Source: Magnetofaba australis IT-1 (GTDB taxonomy: Bacteria; Pseudomonadota; Magnetococcia; Magnetococcales; Magnetococcaceae). Taken from it: a DNA stretch of 64,000 nucleotides. Below the pieces are notes generated by a model, which saw only the letters and a program-made list of their open reading frames with translations, did not search any database and had not been told where the DNA came from. Position numbers and translations under genes: made by a program. The DNA lies in contig NZ_LVJN01000021.1 in assembly GCF_002109495.1 (NCBI RefSeq), positions 248,001 through 312,000 of the forward strand. The letters are read 5' to 3'. Positions within the stretch are counted from its first letter, which is position 1. The number at the start of each line of letters is the position of its first letter. Shown piece by piece: positions 41,915 through 51,500 of the stretch.

Positions 41915-43414
41915 TTAGTACACCGGTTTGGAGAAGAGCTTTTTGAGCGAGAGTAGGGCCATTTTACTGCCGGTCTTCATCACCCCACGCAGCCCTTGGG
42001 AGTGTTTGGAGTCGCCGCCGATGCGCGGATAGTAGCTCACCGGAATCTCGATCACGCGCTTGTTGTGGCGGGTGAATTCGATCATCATCTCAGGTGAAAA
42101 CTCCGGCCCCAAGCCAATGAAATTGTGCTTGATCTCATCGTAGGCGCTCTTCCAGAACACGCGGAAGGTGCAACCCACGTCGGTGAAGCGCGGCTCGCCC
42201 ATGCCCCACCACGCCAGCTCGATGAGCTTGGCCGCCAGCACATTGCCAAAGCGCAGCCAGTTGGCCATGTTGGCGCCCTGGTGGATCAACTGCCGCGTGG
42301 TGCGGGTGCCGATCACCATGTCGCTATCCTTGATGTATTCATACATCTTGTGGATATCGCGGGCGCGGAAGGTGGCGTCGGCCTCCACCATCACCACAAT
42401 CTGCCCGGTGGCGGCGTCGATGCCGTGACGCAGGGCGTCGCCATAGCCTACATATTTGCCGCGCAGCAGGATGATATCGGCCTGGCTGTGGGGGATGAAC
42501 CGCTCGACTACGGCGCAGGTGTCGTCGCTGCTGCCGCCGTCGGCCACCACGATCTCATCCACCTGATCGTGGAAATCCCGCAGCACGAACAGAATCGATT
42601 CGGCCTCATTGTAGGTGGGGATCACCACGCTCTTGCGCGCCTGTTCAAAAGTGGCGCTTTTGGCCAGGAAGTCGGCGAATTTCCAATCATCCACGGTGTT
42701 GATGTTCACATATTTGCCGCCGATGTCGTAGGCCAGCACGCGCCCCTTCTCGGCCAAGGCGCTGGCGGCGTCCACCAGCTCGCGGCGGCCGGTGCGCGGA
42801 TTGTTGGGCAGGCTGTCGATGACATCGAACACCGAGGATTTGAACACGAACGCGCCCACCCCCAGGCAATCGTTGGTCAGATGCACCGGGTTCTCCTCCA
42901 GCGTCGCCACCAGAGGACCCTGCGGCGCGCTCTCCTCGCGCAGCATCACCGCGTAGTTCTTGCTGATCTCGTGGGGATTGTTGGAGTGGGTAAACGCCAC
43001 CACCGCATCCAGATCCGCCGTATCGATGGCGGCCAGGGCGGCGTAGTCGGGACGCAGATAGAACTCGTCCCCCAGCAGCAGCAGGAAGCGTTCATCGGCG
43101 CTGGGCTGGGCCAGTTTCAACGCGCCGGTGAGGTCGTCGTCGGGGTTCGCCTCCAGGTACTCGATGGCCACGCCAAAGCGGGCGCCGTCGCCAAAGTGGG
43201 CGCGTACGATTTCCTTGCCAAACCCCACCACCAGGGTGATGCGCTCCAGCTCCAGCGCGCTGGCGAGATTGCGCACAATCCACTCCAGCAACGGGCGGTC
43301 GTTGACCGGCAGCATCACCTTGATGGCGTTTTTATCGGGGTGGTCTTTGCGAATGCGCGTGCCTTTGCCCCCGGCGAGAATGACGGCTTGACGAATGGGA
43401 GCGGCGGATGACAC
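41915..43414 (-). CDS. Fusion of sugar nucleotidyltransferase and family 2 glycosyltransferase
   Basis: A 499-residue cytoplasmic protein. Residues 1-250 are a nucleotidyltransferase with the activating loop AVILAGGKGTRIRKDHPDK and the metal-binding LLLGDEFY. Residues about 260-499 are a GT-A glycosyltransferase of family 2: VVIPTYNEAESILFVL, VADGGSSDDT and VMVEADATF as its DxD-like site. No membrane anchor is visible in the GT half. The fusion could make an activated sugar and transfer it to a lipid or polymer. It leads the operon with DUF192 and a YbhN-like flippase candidate. Confidence 0.9.
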   Translation of the reverse strand: MSSAAPIRQAVILAGGKGTRIRKDHPDKNAIKVMLPVNDRPLLEWIVRNLASALELERITLVVGFGKEIVRAHFGDGARFGVAIEYLEANPDDDLTGALKLAQPSADERFLLLLGDEFYLRPDYAALAAIDTADLDAVVAFTHSNNPHEISKNYAVMLREESAPQGPLVATLEENPVHLTNDCLGVGAFVFKSSVFDVIDSLPNNPRTGRRELVDAASALAEKGRVLAYDIGGKYVNINTVDDWKFADFLAKSATFEQARKSVVIPTYNEAESILFVLRDFHDQVDEIVVADGGSSDDTCAVVERFIPHSQADIILLRGKYVGYGDALRHGIDAATGQIVVMVEADATFRARDIHKMYEYIKDSDMVIGTRTTRQLIHQGANMANWLRFGNVLAAKLIELAWWGMGEPRFTDVGCTFRVFWKSAYDEIKHNFIGLGPEFSPEMMIEFTRHNKRVIEIPVSYYPRIGGDSKHSQGLRGVMKTGSKMALLSLKKLFSKPVY

Positions 43415-43822
43415 GGAGCGGAATCCTTACAGACGCGAGGTGGCGGCGTGAATGGGTCAGGCCGGGAATTCTACCCCACCGCGCGCCGTCGCTCAATCGT
43501 TGCCTTCAGTTGCGCGACAGGCTCTGGGCTGCGTGGCTTGGTTAGTCTGTTGATCTTGTTTCTCAACAGACCTGCGCAAGAGTGAGACGCACTCCTCTTC
43601 AAGATGCATCGCCAACCACGTTTCCGCTTTATATAGTCGGCGCAAACAGAAATGAGACATTTTGAAAAAAAGAAGATAGTGAGGGCTGCGCCAGCAGACT
43701 CCCCAATAAGCGGCGCCAGAATGCGGGCCGTCCCGGCGCCCCCAAAATTGCGCGCCTTTGGCCACAGGAGAACTTCAGCGGCTAACGGCATTCGACGCCG
43801 CAGGGCTTCGCGCGCCCGGGGG
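43415..43822. other. Spacer with a solo MITE fragment and no clear gene
   Basis: 408 bp between the glycosyltransferase start and the small STAS operon. TATAGTCGGC at 43632 begins a left-end MITE fragment annotated separately. A 134-codon minus frame crosses this region but runs through the repeat and has no domain or Shine-Dalgarno support, so it is not called. Confidence 0.55.
43632..43706 (+). repeat. MITE-like repeat, solo left-end fragment
   Basis: TATAGTCGGC is followed by GAGACATTTTGAAAA and a damaged first hairpin (GAAGATAGTGAGGGCTGCGCC), then GACTCCCC. The remaining hairpins are absent. About 75 bp of the left end survive. Confidence 0.6.
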
Positions 43823-43981
43823 TCAATCCCCGTCCAGTCCAGCAATCGCCTGAATGACGACAAAAATGGCCGCAAAGGGCGCCAAAATTAACAATATCAG
43901 GAGTAGAAGCCGCGCCAGGGCATAGGGAATGACCCCTGTTGCGCGCAGCATTGCAAAGAGTTGCGATTTGGCGAGCGCCAT
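43823..43981 (-). CDS. Possible small membrane protein
   Basis: A 52-residue frame with one strong hydrophobic segment (ALARLLLLILLILAPFAAIF) after a short basic N-terminus. ATG at 43981 follows the STAS gene by 79 bp in the same direction. No convincing Shine-Dalgarno sequence. It may be a real small inner-membrane protein or a chance frame. Confidence 0.35.
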   Translation of the reverse strand: MALAKSQLFAMLRATGVIPYALARLLLLILLILAPFAAIFVVIQAIAGLDGD

Positions 43982-44060
43982 CTTCAGTTCGCACACATCT
44001 CGCCAACGCGTTGAAACTTCTCTCGCGCAATCCCGGCGTTTGTGTTTGTCGCCATTATAT

Positions 44061-44438
44061 TTAGAGCGAACAGAAACGTTGTTGCAGGGCGTCGCCACTG
44101 TTGGGGTCATGCAGGGGAACAACGGAGCGGATAGTAAAGACTTTGTCGAACTGAATCAGTTTCAGCGCCTGCGCGGTCTGACCGCTGGCGCCCTGAATGA
44201 TGTGGGACTGGGCGCGCACCCTGTCTTTGATGCTCAACAGCGCGCCGATGCCGCAGCTATCCACCCACTGGGTGATGGACAGATCAATGATGCAGTCTTG
44301 ATACGGCCCCGTATAGAGCCGGGTAATCCGCTCAATGGTCTCCAGGGAGTCCAGGCTCAACTGCATGCCCATGCGAATGGTCAGGCTCTCCTGATACTGG
44401 GTGACCAATATATTTTTGTAAGAGCATACGGTGATCAT
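44061..44438 (-). CDS. STAS-domain protein (anti-sigma-factor antagonist type)
   Basis: A 125-residue single STAS domain. CIIDLSITQWVDSCGIGALL has the family pattern of a strand, then D60-S61 at the usual phosphorylation site, then a helix. Such proteins are switched by phosphorylation and bind anti-sigma factors or other partners. The start overlaps the preceding gene stop (ATGA), so the two are translated together. The partner kinase or phosphatase is not in the window. Confidence 0.8.
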   Translation of the reverse strand: MITVCSYKNILVTQYQESLTIRMGMQLSLDSLETIERITRLYTGPYQDCIIDLSITQWVDSCGIGALLSIKDRVRAQSHIIQGASGQTAQALKLIQFDKVFTIRSVVPLHDPNSGDALQQRFCSL

Positions 44439-44692
44439 CGCGCCATCCTTGTGGGGAATTTACAATTCACGCACTCTTGATACTCGCCGCCAACCTGTTC
44501 GCCCCAGCTTTCATACAGTCGCAACACCGCACGATAGGCCCGGTCGCAGGAGCCGAATTTGACCAGAAACGGCGTTCTGGCCGCATCCGACAGCGTTGCC
44601 CGCCAGCCGGAGTCCGCCACAGGCTGAATATGGCCGACCACTTGACCATTCAGCTTCACCTCCTGGCAAGCGGGCGTGGGCTTGGCGTTCAT
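44435..44692 (-). CDS. Hypothetical protein between two STAS genes
   Basis: An 85-residue protein I do not recognise. It contains three cysteines besides one near the N-terminus (GSCDRAYRA and ECVNCKF); the CxxC near the C-terminus could bind metal. The ATG at 44692 was preferred over a TTG at 44710 that overlaps the upstream gene. It lies 7 bp after one STAS gene and overlaps the next by four bases, so it is probably a dedicated partner of the two STAS proteins. Confidence 0.65.
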   Translation of the reverse strand: MNAKPTPACQEVKLNGQVVGHIQPVADSGWRATLSDAARTPFLVKFGSCDRAYRAVLRLYESWGEQVGGEYQECVNCKFPTRMAR

Positions 44693-44699
44693 CTGTTCT

Positions 44700-45050
44700 T
44701 TATGCCGCAAACGGGGGCGGATTCAATTGCGCATGAGCGACCGTGACGACAGGAACCGCATGCGCATTCTGAAACTCCGCCTGCATCAATGTGCTGAACA
44801 CCTGATCGTGCAGATCGTCCAACACATCCACCTCGATATTCGCATCCTTTAAAAGAAATATCTGGGCGATCAACCAAGTGTTTATCCGCTCCAACTTCGA
44901 CAAATCAAGCATCACTTTCGCCTGTTTATCTTGCCGCTTTTCCTGCAATAGAGCGTTGATTCGATGAATTAACTGGGGTGTTCTTAAATTCAGAAAATTA
45001 TTGGTCACTTGCAGATGGATGCAGTCAGCGCGGCGTTCTGCAAAAGTCAT
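44700..45050 (-). CDS. Divergent STAS-like protein
   Basis: A 116-residue protein resembling a STAS domain: AKVMLDLSKLERINTWLIAQIF occupies the central strand-loop-helix, but the phosphorylatable D-S is N-T (T58). It heads a three-gene STAS operon. The ATG at 45050 has a strong GGGAGGGG Shine-Dalgarno. A role as a second, possibly unregulated, partner of the typical STAS protein at 44061 is an inference. Confidence 0.65.
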   Translation of the reverse strand: MTFAERRADCIHLQVTNNFLNLRTPQLIHRINALLQEKRQDKQAKVMLDLSKLERINTWLIAQIFLLKDANIEVDVLDDLHDQVFSTLMQAEFQNAHAVPVVTVAHAQLNPPPFAA

Positions 45051-45323
45051 CTGAACCCCTCCCTGTGATTCACACGTTTCGAGGCTATTTTTGTCTGCCT
45101 GGGAACTTTTGGCAAACGAGGGAGTGTAAACCGATTATTAACACTCTGCCAAAAAGCGTCAATTACACACGAAACTATCTTATATAATTGTAATAAAATG
45201 GGTATTTTCTCCCACGCGAAAACCCCTGTTTACAATTATTTCGCAATATCACGCCCGTCCGGGGCTCTGCACGGGAGGTCATCGTCTCCATGCCGCGCAA
45301 ACGCCATGAATCCGTCAGACAGG

Positions 45324-46301
45324 CTACCGATTTTTATATAGAATATACGCGATCAGACCCGGCGCCGTAGCCAGCATGCTGAGGATGCGGAAGGCCAGGA
45401 AGATGGTGGCGAAGGCGGTCAGGACGTCGGGGCCCGCCACCCAGCGCAGAATGTGATCAAACGCCGCCTCGCCCACGCCAAGCCCGCCGGGAGTGACCGG
45501 CAGCAGACCGGCGATCCACGCCCATGGCAGACCGAAAGCGTAGTGCTGCGCGGCGATGGGCTCGCTCTGCAAAGAGACGCCGACCCAGGCGATGGCGCCC
45601 ATGCCCATGAACTGTGACAGGATCGACGCCCCCAAGGCGCGCATCACCGCACCGGGGTTGCGGCGAAACAGACGCATGGCGTCCACGCCGCGGTGAATCA
45701 GAATCTGCACGGCGTTGGGGTGCTCCGCCTGCAACGCGCGGGCGATCCACGCGCTGCGTTTGCTCAACACATAGAGCAGCGCCAAGCCCAGCGGCAGGCC
45801 GATAATGACGCCGACGATGGCCAGCGTCAGCAGGCGAATGGCGGGGATGGCCAGATAGGCGGCCGGGTCGCTCAATGTCACCAACAGACCCGCCACGCAG
45901 AGGCTGTAGAGGCCCAACAGGCGATCAAAAAAGACCGACAGCACCGCCTTGACCCGCTGCTGCGACTCGGCCCGCGCCACATAGGCCACGCGCATGGCGT
46001 CGCCGCCCACGGCGCTGGGCAGAAAGGCGTTGAAGAAGTAGCCGATATAGGTGACCCGGTGGGCCCAGGAGAAGGAGAGCGGGATATCCTGGATGGAGAG
46101 CAGCAAGCGCCAGCGCACCGCCGCCAGGGTGATCAGCGCCATGTTCAGCAACAGCGCCGCAACCACCAACAGCGGGTCCGACGCCACCTGCTTAAGCAAC
46201 GCCACATCCAATTTGCCCTGGCGCATCAGCCAGATAATCAGGGCGCAGGCGATGATCAGTTTGATCAACGGCCAACCCCAGCGGCGCCAGAACTCTTTCA
46301 T
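45324..46301 (-). CDS. YbhN/UPF0104 (LPG synthase TM) family membrane protein
   Basis: A 325-residue polytopic membrane protein of the same family as the gene at 40418. The conserved loops are FFNAFLPSAVGGDAMRVAYV near the N-terminal third and LLPVTPGGLGVGEAAFDHIL near the C-terminus. About eight hydrophobic segments are visible. The start MKEFWRRWGWPL at 46301 was chosen because it gives a short basic N-terminus before the first membrane segment; an ATG at 46343 in the same frame is less likely. It is divergent from the TauE/SafE-like gene. Confidence 0.87.
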   Translation of the reverse strand: MKEFWRRWGWPLIKLIIACALIIWLMRQGKLDVALLKQVASDPLLVVAALLLNMALITLAAVRWRLLLSIQDIPLSFSWAHRVTYIGYFFNAFLPSAVGGDAMRVAYVARAESQQRVKAVLSVFFDRLLGLYSLCVAGLLVTLSDPAAYLAIPAIRLLTLAIVGVIIGLPLGLALLYVLSKRSAWIARALQAEHPNAVQILIHRGVDAMRLFRRNPGAVMRALGASILSQFMGMGAIAWVGVSLQSEPIAAQHYAFGLPWAWIAGLLPVTPGGLGVGEAAFDHILRWVAGPDVLTAFATIFLAFRILSMLATAPGLIAYILYKNR

Positions 46302-46475
46302 GCCGACTCTTATTGAAACGTGTGAACAACGACGGGAGACCATGGTATACCACGTCTGGCTGCGCAAGTCAGGGAACCTCGCCCGCCCCTCCCGGCGGGA
46401 AAGCCATGGATTTTTTGCGCGCAAACGGCGATGATGCCCCCTCTTATAAGCTTTTGGCAATAAACGGATGGACTG

Positions 46476-47198
46476 ATGATTTGTGGCGCGAGCCTCCCAC
46501 TGTGGCAGGGGGGCGTTTGGATCCCCTTCACCATGGGACTGGCCAGCTCCCTGCACTGCCTGGGCATGTGCGGCGGCGTGATGGGCGCCCTCAGCATGGG
46601 CGTGACCGCGCCCGGCGCAGGCGCGCGTCCGGCGCTGGGTCGACTGCTGCTGCTCAATCTGGGCCGCCTGTTCAGCTACGCCCTCCTCGGCGCCCTGGCG
46701 GGCCTGCTGGGCGCGGGCGCGCTCTCCATGATCGACCTGAGCGCCGCGCGCCATGCGATGGTCGTTCTGGCCGCCGGGGTGGTGGTGGCGGTGGGGCTCA
46801 ATCTGCTCGGTCTGCTCTCGCGCATCGCCGGTATTGAGCGCATCGGCGCGGTGTTGTGGCGCCATCTGCAAAGACCGTGGCGACGATTGGTTCCTATCAA
46901 AAGCGCCTGGGGCGCCCTGCTGGCGGGGATGATCTGGGGCCTGCTGCCCTGTTTTCTGGTCTACTCCGCCCTGTTGTGGAGCATGGCCGCCAACGCTGTT
47001 TCCGCCGGATGTTTCGCCATGTTGGCGTTTGGCGCAGGCACCCTGCCCATCACCCTGACCGTGGGTCTGTTCTCCCATCGCGTGCTCGATGGCGTGGCCG
47101 TGGGCTCTCTGCAAAAGGGGCTGGGCGTGGTGATGATCGTCCTGGGCCTGGTCACCATCGTTAATTTGGGCATGCCGCCGGAGCAGCACATTCATTGA
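46476..47198 (+). CDS. TauE/SafE-like (UreH-type) membrane protein
   Basis: A 240-residue membrane protein with six hydrophobic segments. TMGLASSLHCLGMCGGVMGA at the N-terminus is the diagnostic motif of the COG2836 branch, related to cytochrome c biogenesis and sulfite exporter proteins; the conserved cysteines are present. Relatives often accompany cbb3 oxidase or copper delivery genes, which are not seen here. It stands alone, divergent from the YbhN-like gene. Confidence 0.85.
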   Translation: MICGASLPLWQGGVWIPFTMGLASSLHCLGMCGGVMGALSMGVTAPGAGARPALGRLLLLNLGRLFSYALLGALAGLLGAGALSMIDLSAARHAMVVLAAGVVVAVGLNLLGLLSRIAGIERIGAVLWRHLQRPWRRLVPIKSAWGALLAGMIWGLLPCFLVYSALLWSMAANAVSAGCFAMLAFGAGTLPITLTVGLFSHRVLDGVAVGSLQKGLGVVMIVLGLVTIVNLGMPPEQHIH

Positions 47199-47375
47199 CT
47201 TGGCGCTTGCCGCCCCCCCTTTTTACACACCTCCTGCGTGTTATCCTTCTGTAATTTTGACCTTCCGGCGTCACCCTCCCTGCAATAGTCTTCCTATCTG
47301 ATTGATTGTAAAATTGATTTGTATTATTGAGAAATATTGCTAAGGTGAATTTTCACTCCGCATGACCCACACTCT

Positions 47376-47428
47376 GGCGCTGTGTTTTTTCCAGCGCCCA
47401 GTTGCCTGTGCAACTGGGCGCGGCGCTG
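47376..47428 (+). promoter_or_regulatory. Leader with mutually exclusive hairpins before the hemerythrin receptor
   Basis: GCGCCCAGTTGC (47394-47405) pairs perfectly with GCAACTGGGCGC (47410-47421). CAGCGCC (47392-47398), which overlaps that stem, can instead pair with GGCGCTG either upstream (47376-47382) or downstream (47422-47428). The structures compete. The ATG is 16 nt after the last arm, so one fold could expose or hide the ribosome-binding site (GGGAG). Confidence 0.45.
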
Positions 47429-47444
47429 TTGGGAGCGCAAGGCC

Positions 47445-50400
47445 ATGAAGCAATCCCTCGTTTTTAAAATCTTCTTCGGCTTCGCCACAATCCTGGCGCT
47501 ACTCGCCCTGCAAGGCGGCGTCACGGTGCTGAAGTTGTCCGAAATCGATACGGTCAGCGCCCACCTCTCGGCGACCCGGGTGCCCATGAACACCCAGGCC
47601 GAACGCCTGCAATCGGCCCTGCTCTCCTCCCAGAGCGCCCTGCGCGGATTGGTGAGCGTGGCCGATGAGCGCCTCATCGAGCAACGCAACACCGCCTGGC
47701 GCGTCATCGAGCACGCCATGACGCATCTGCGCAAGCTGTCGGCGGGCGAGTCGGAGATGGAAACAGAGGTCCGCCAGAATCTGCAGGTCATCGCTCAGCA
47801 ACTCAGCCAGTTGCAACAGATTCAGGATCAGGTGGCCAAGCTGGCGCACACGCCGCAAAACCGCCCGGTGCTGCTCTTCTTCCATGAACAGGTCGCCGCG
47901 CTGCACGCCGACGCCGGGCGCAAACTGGGGGTGTTGATCTTCCGCGAAAGCCGTCGCCATGTGGGCTCGCAGGACCCAGCCAAACTCAAAGCCAGCAAGC
48001 ACCTGCTGCGCTCCATGGCGGATCTGCGCGGATTCTGGGACGCCGCCCTCAATGATCTGTCCGCCTATCTACAGAGCGGCGACGCCGAGTTTGTGGCGCG
48101 CTATCAGGCGGCGGTCAAGAAGATGGCTCTGCCCATCGCGGTATTGCAGCGCGCCGCCCTCAACGACCACCAGAGCCAGCAGCTGCAAGCCTTCTTTGCC
48201 CAGCGCGAACAGTTTCTTCAGCGCGCCGAACAGCTGCTGGAGAACAGACCGGACACGCGCAACTGGGACCAGAGCCGCTGGCTGCTGCGGCATGAGGCGA
48301 TGCCCGCCGCCTTTGCTCTCAATGACGCCATCGATGGGCTGCTCACCACCATCAACAAGCAGATGTATCTGCAGTTGGACCGGGTCCACGAGGTGGTCGC
48401 CGCCAGCAGCCGCATGACGCTGTTCATGCTCATCTTCCTGGTGGCCGCCGGGGGGATTATCGCGCTGCTGATCACGCGGCGGCTGACGCGCCCGGTGCTG
48501 GAGATCGAAAACGCCATCAGCCGCCTCTCCCAAGGCGATCTGACCCGCCGCATCAAACTGTCGGGCAGCGGCGATGAGATCGACCGCATCGCCCAGGACA
48601 TCAACGCCATGGCCATGCAGTGGGAGCTGCTGATGCACAGCATGGCGCTGCATGCGGGCAACATCAATTCGGTCAGCGGCGAGTTGGTGAAGATCCGCGA
48701 ACTGGTGGTGCATGACACCCAAAAGACCGACAAAACCGTGCAGGTGGTCTCCAGCGAAAACAGCAAGCTCGATCAGGAGATCAGCCAGGTGGAGAAGTCG
48801 GTGGCGCTGATGCAGAGCGACATGCAGAGCATCTCCCACACCAGCCATGAACTCTCCGCCACCGTGCGCCAGATCGCCGAACACGCCACCCAGGCCAGCG
48901 CCAATATGGATGATATGGTCAACGCCTATGAGGGCATCGCCGCCCACATCGACGACGTGCGCGAAAATCTGGACCAAGTGGACAACTCGGTGCAGCACGT
49001 GGCCGAGTCCATGCGCGACATGACCGCCTCGCTACAGGAGGTGCGCAACCGCTGCGGCCAGGCCAGTCAGGAGTCCGAGCGCATGGAGACTCAGGCCGGT
49101 GACGCGCGCAAACTGATGCAGGAGTTGGAGCGTTCGGCGCAGGAGATCGGCAAAATCGTCGACATCATCAACAATATCGCGCGCCAGACCGACATGCTGG
49201 CGCTCAACGCCTCCATCGAAGCCGCCGGGGCCGGCGAGGCGGGCAAAGGCTTTGGCGTAGTGGCTAACGAAGTCAAGGAGTTGGCCAAACAGACCGCCGA
49301 CGCCACCCAGATGATCACCGGCAAGATTCGCGAAATTCAGCAGCACAGCCATGAATCGGTGGAGGCGGTGGGCAGTATCGCCAATGGCGTGGGGCGCATC
49401 AGCGACTCCAACCAGGACATCCTGGAGGCGGTGGAGGAGCAGAACGCCAACGTCCGCTCCATCAACGACGCCATGCAGGCGGTGGAGACCGCCTCCCATG
49501 ACGTGGGCAAGAGCATGACCCAACTCACCGCCAGCGCGCAGTCGGTGTCGCAATCGGCGCGGGACTCGGCGCAGAGCGCCCACCAGATTGCGCAACTGGC
49601 CGACAACGGCGCAGGCGCCGCCGAGCAGATGGCGCTCTCCAGCAGTCAGACTCTGGAGCAGACCAATCTGGTCACCGCGGCGGTGGGCAACACCCTCGCC
49701 TCATCAAGCATCGTGCAGGAGCGCATGCACGACACCGCCAACACCATCACCATGATGAGCGGCTCGGCCCAGCACTTTGAGCGCCTCAGCCACTCCCTGC
49801 AGAGCATGAGCAACGCCATGTTCATCACCCAGTTGGAGCAGGACACCGGCAACCCGCCGTTCAATGTGCGCGCCATGAAGGACTACTTCATCACCACCCA
49901 GGGCAAGCTGGAGCAGGTCGCCCATGGGCGCATCGCGGCCAGCGAGATCGACCTGGCCGCCCTGGAAGGCGCAACGCTGGCGACCACATGGTTCAACAAT
50001 GAAGGCTTGGAGCGGTTTGGCAAGTTGGCGGAGTTCGCCCCCGCCAAGGAGCAGTTCCTGGCCCTCGAAGCCCTGGCCGCCGCCGCCCTGGAGCAGGGCC
50101 AGGCGAGTGATTTCGCCAGCGTGCGCGAGCGGGTTGAGCAGTACCACATCCAGCGTGGCCAGTTCTTTAAAACCCTCGACGCCCTGTATATGGCGTGTCG
50201 CGGCAGCCGCAACGAAGTGCATGAGTTCTTCCCCTGGAACGACAAGATGAGCGTGGGGGTCAAACAGCTGGACGACGAACACAAAAGATTGGTGGATATC
50301 GTCAACAATCTGCACCGGCTGCTCAAAAGCGACGGCGAACGCAGCGCGCTGGGGGCGATTCTGCGTGAGCTGACCGACTTCACCGTCACCCACTTCGAGC

Positions 50401-50627
50401 ATGAAGAGGCGCTCATGGCCAAGCACCAGTTCCCCGGCCTGGAGGACCAGAAGAGCCAACATCGACGCATGGTGGCCACCTTCCAGCACTTGGTGGAGCG
50501 CTTTGAAAATGGCGAATTCACCGTGGCCATGGATGTGATGAGCTTTGCGCGCGGCTGGCTAACCAAGCATATTCTGGGGACGGATATGCAGTACAAATCC
50601 TTCTTCAACGCCAAAGGGGTCTATTGA
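47445..50627 (+). CDS. Chemoreceptor with C-terminal hemerythrin domain
   Basis: A 1060-residue receptor. Membrane segments at about 8-26 and 325-345 enclose a helical periplasmic sensor of about 300 residues. HAMP and a long signalling coiled coil follow ([20 protein letters not shown]). After a helical region that resembles a CZB domain without its ligands, a bacteriohemerythrin domain occupies the last 130 residues. Its iron ligands are visible in DDEHKRL, HFEHEE, the later QH and KHILGTD, but the first His of the PxxxxHxxxH pair is Gln ([10 protein letters not shown]). Hemerythrin receptors sense oxygen. Start chosen at ATG 47445 rather than an upstream TTG. Confidence 0.92.
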   Translation: MKQSLVFKIFFGFATILALLALQGGVTVLKLSEIDTVSAHLSATRVPMNTQAERLQSALLSSQSALRGLVSVADERLIEQRNTAWRVIEHAMTHLRKLSAGESEMETEVRQNLQVIAQQLSQLQQIQDQVAKLAHTPQNRPVLLFFHEQVAALHADAGRKLGVLIFRESRRHVGSQDPAKLKASKHLLRSMADLRGFWDAALNDLSAYLQSGDAEFVARYQAAVKKMALPIAVLQRAALNDHQSQQLQAFFAQREQFLQRAEQLLENRPDTRNWDQSRWLLRHEAMPAAFALNDAIDGLLTTINKQMYLQLDRVHEVVAASSRMTLFMLIFLVAAGGIIALLITRRLTRPVLEIENAISRLSQGDLTRRIKLSGSGDEIDRIAQDINAMAMQWELLMHSMALHAGNINSVSGELVKIRELVVHDTQKTDKTVQVVSSENSKLDQEISQVEKSVALMQSDMQSISHTSHELSATVRQIAEHATQASANMDDMVNAYEGIAAHIDDVRENLDQVDNSVQHVAESMRDMTASLQEVRNRCGQASQESERMETQAGDARKLMQELERSAQEIGKIVDIINNIARQTDMLALNASIEAAGAGEAGKGFGVVANEVKELAKQTADATQMITGKIREIQQHSHESVEAVGSIANGVGRISDSNQDILEAVEEQNANVRSINDAMQAVETASHDVGKSMTQLTASAQSVSQSARDSAQSAHQIAQLADNGAGAAEQMALSSSQTLEQTNLVTAAVGNTLASSSIVQERMHDTANTITMMSGSAQHFERLSHSLQSMSNAMFITQLEQDTGNPPFNVRAMKDYFITTQGKLEQVAHGRIAASEIDLAALEGATLATTWFNNEGLERFGKLAEFAPAKEQFLALEALAAAALEQGQASDFASVRERVEQYHIQRGQFFKTLDALYMACRGSRNEVHEFFPWNDKMSVGVKQLDDEHKRLVDIVNNLHRLLKSDGERSALGAILRELTDFTVTHFEHEEALMAKHQFPGLEDQKSQHRRMVATFQHLVERFENGEFTVAMDVMSFARGWLTKHILGTDMQYKSFFNAKGVY

Positions 50628-50679
50628 GGCGCCGCCGCCCGTCGGTTTCGCCCGCCCCACGCACAGACCGGAGAGCCTG

Positions 50680-51381
50680 ATGAAAGCCAATACGTTATTG
50701 CGCGCCGTTGCAGGAGTGGTGACGCTGTGTCTGGTGCTGGCGGACGTTGCGCCCGCCATGGCGCAGGAGCCGAGCGCCGCGACCGAACCCGCCGAACTGA
50801 CGGTGAAGATCACCCCATCGCTGGCGGAGGTGCAGGTCAAACACGGCTCGAAAATGGTGACTGTGCGCCGCGATCAGAACACCGAGGCGGTGATTGAGGG
50901 GCAGTTCGCCCTCACCTCGCGCAAGTGTCCGCCCTTCTGCGCCCAGCCCATGCAGGTTGCGCCCGGGGTGCAGACCATCGGCGAGGTGGAGCTGCTGCGC
51001 TTCATGCAGACCGAACTGGCGGCGGGCGCCGGGCTGGTGGTGGACGCACGCACCCCCGACTGGCACGCCGTGGGCACCATTCCCGGCTCCATCAACGTGC
51101 CCTATACCGACGTCTCCACCCAGATGGGCGCCGATGAGATCGCCGTGGAGGAGGCGCTGCGCATCTTTGGCGTGGAGCGAAAAGGGGAACAATTCGACTT
51201 TTCCCAAGCCAAAGATCTTGTGCTGTGGTGCAACGGCCCCTGGTGCGGCCAGTCGCCCACCGCCATTCGCGGTCTGTTGGCCCTGGGCTATCCGGCGCAG
51301 AAGATCCGCTACTATCGCGGCGGCATGCAGATGTGGAAGATGTTTGGCCTCACTGTATTGCCCCCGGCGGCGGAGGAGTAA
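50680..51381 (+). CDS. Exported rhodanese-like protein
   Basis: A 233-residue periplasmic protein with a signal peptide (cleavage near PAMA). The rhodanese domain occupies about residues 100-225, with VVDARTPDWHAVGTIPGSIN and the active loop WCNGPWCGQSP, in which the first Cys occupies the catalytic position. The N-terminal domain (about 30-95) is unassigned and contains a CPPFC pair. Role in sulfur transfer or redox sensing is inferred. It follows the hemerythrin receptor by 52 bp. Confidence 0.88.
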   Translation: MKANTLLRAVAGVVTLCLVLADVAPAMAQEPSAATEPAELTVKITPSLAEVQVKHGSKMVTVRRDQNTEAVIEGQFALTSRKCPPFCAQPMQVAPGVQTIGEVELLRFMQTELAAGAGLVVDARTPDWHAVGTIPGSINVPYTDVSTQMGADEIAVEEALRIFGVERKGEQFDFSQAKDLVLWCNGPWCGQSPTAIRGLLALGYPAQKIRYYRGGMQMWKMFGLTVLPPAAEE

Positions 51382-51500
51382 GCGCCCAGAAAGCCGCCAT
51401 GCGACCCTCGGCAACAAACCGATTTCCTTTTGCAGTAAGAGGTTGTAGGATAGGCCGCAGAGTTCAGGGATGATAATCAATAGCAATAAAAGACAATATC

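Noticed and set aside
43471-43875. 134-codon minus-strand frame before the STAS operon
   Set aside because: It runs through the MITE fragment, has no Shine-Dalgarno or recognisable domain, and conflicts with the better small membrane-protein frame at its upstream end.
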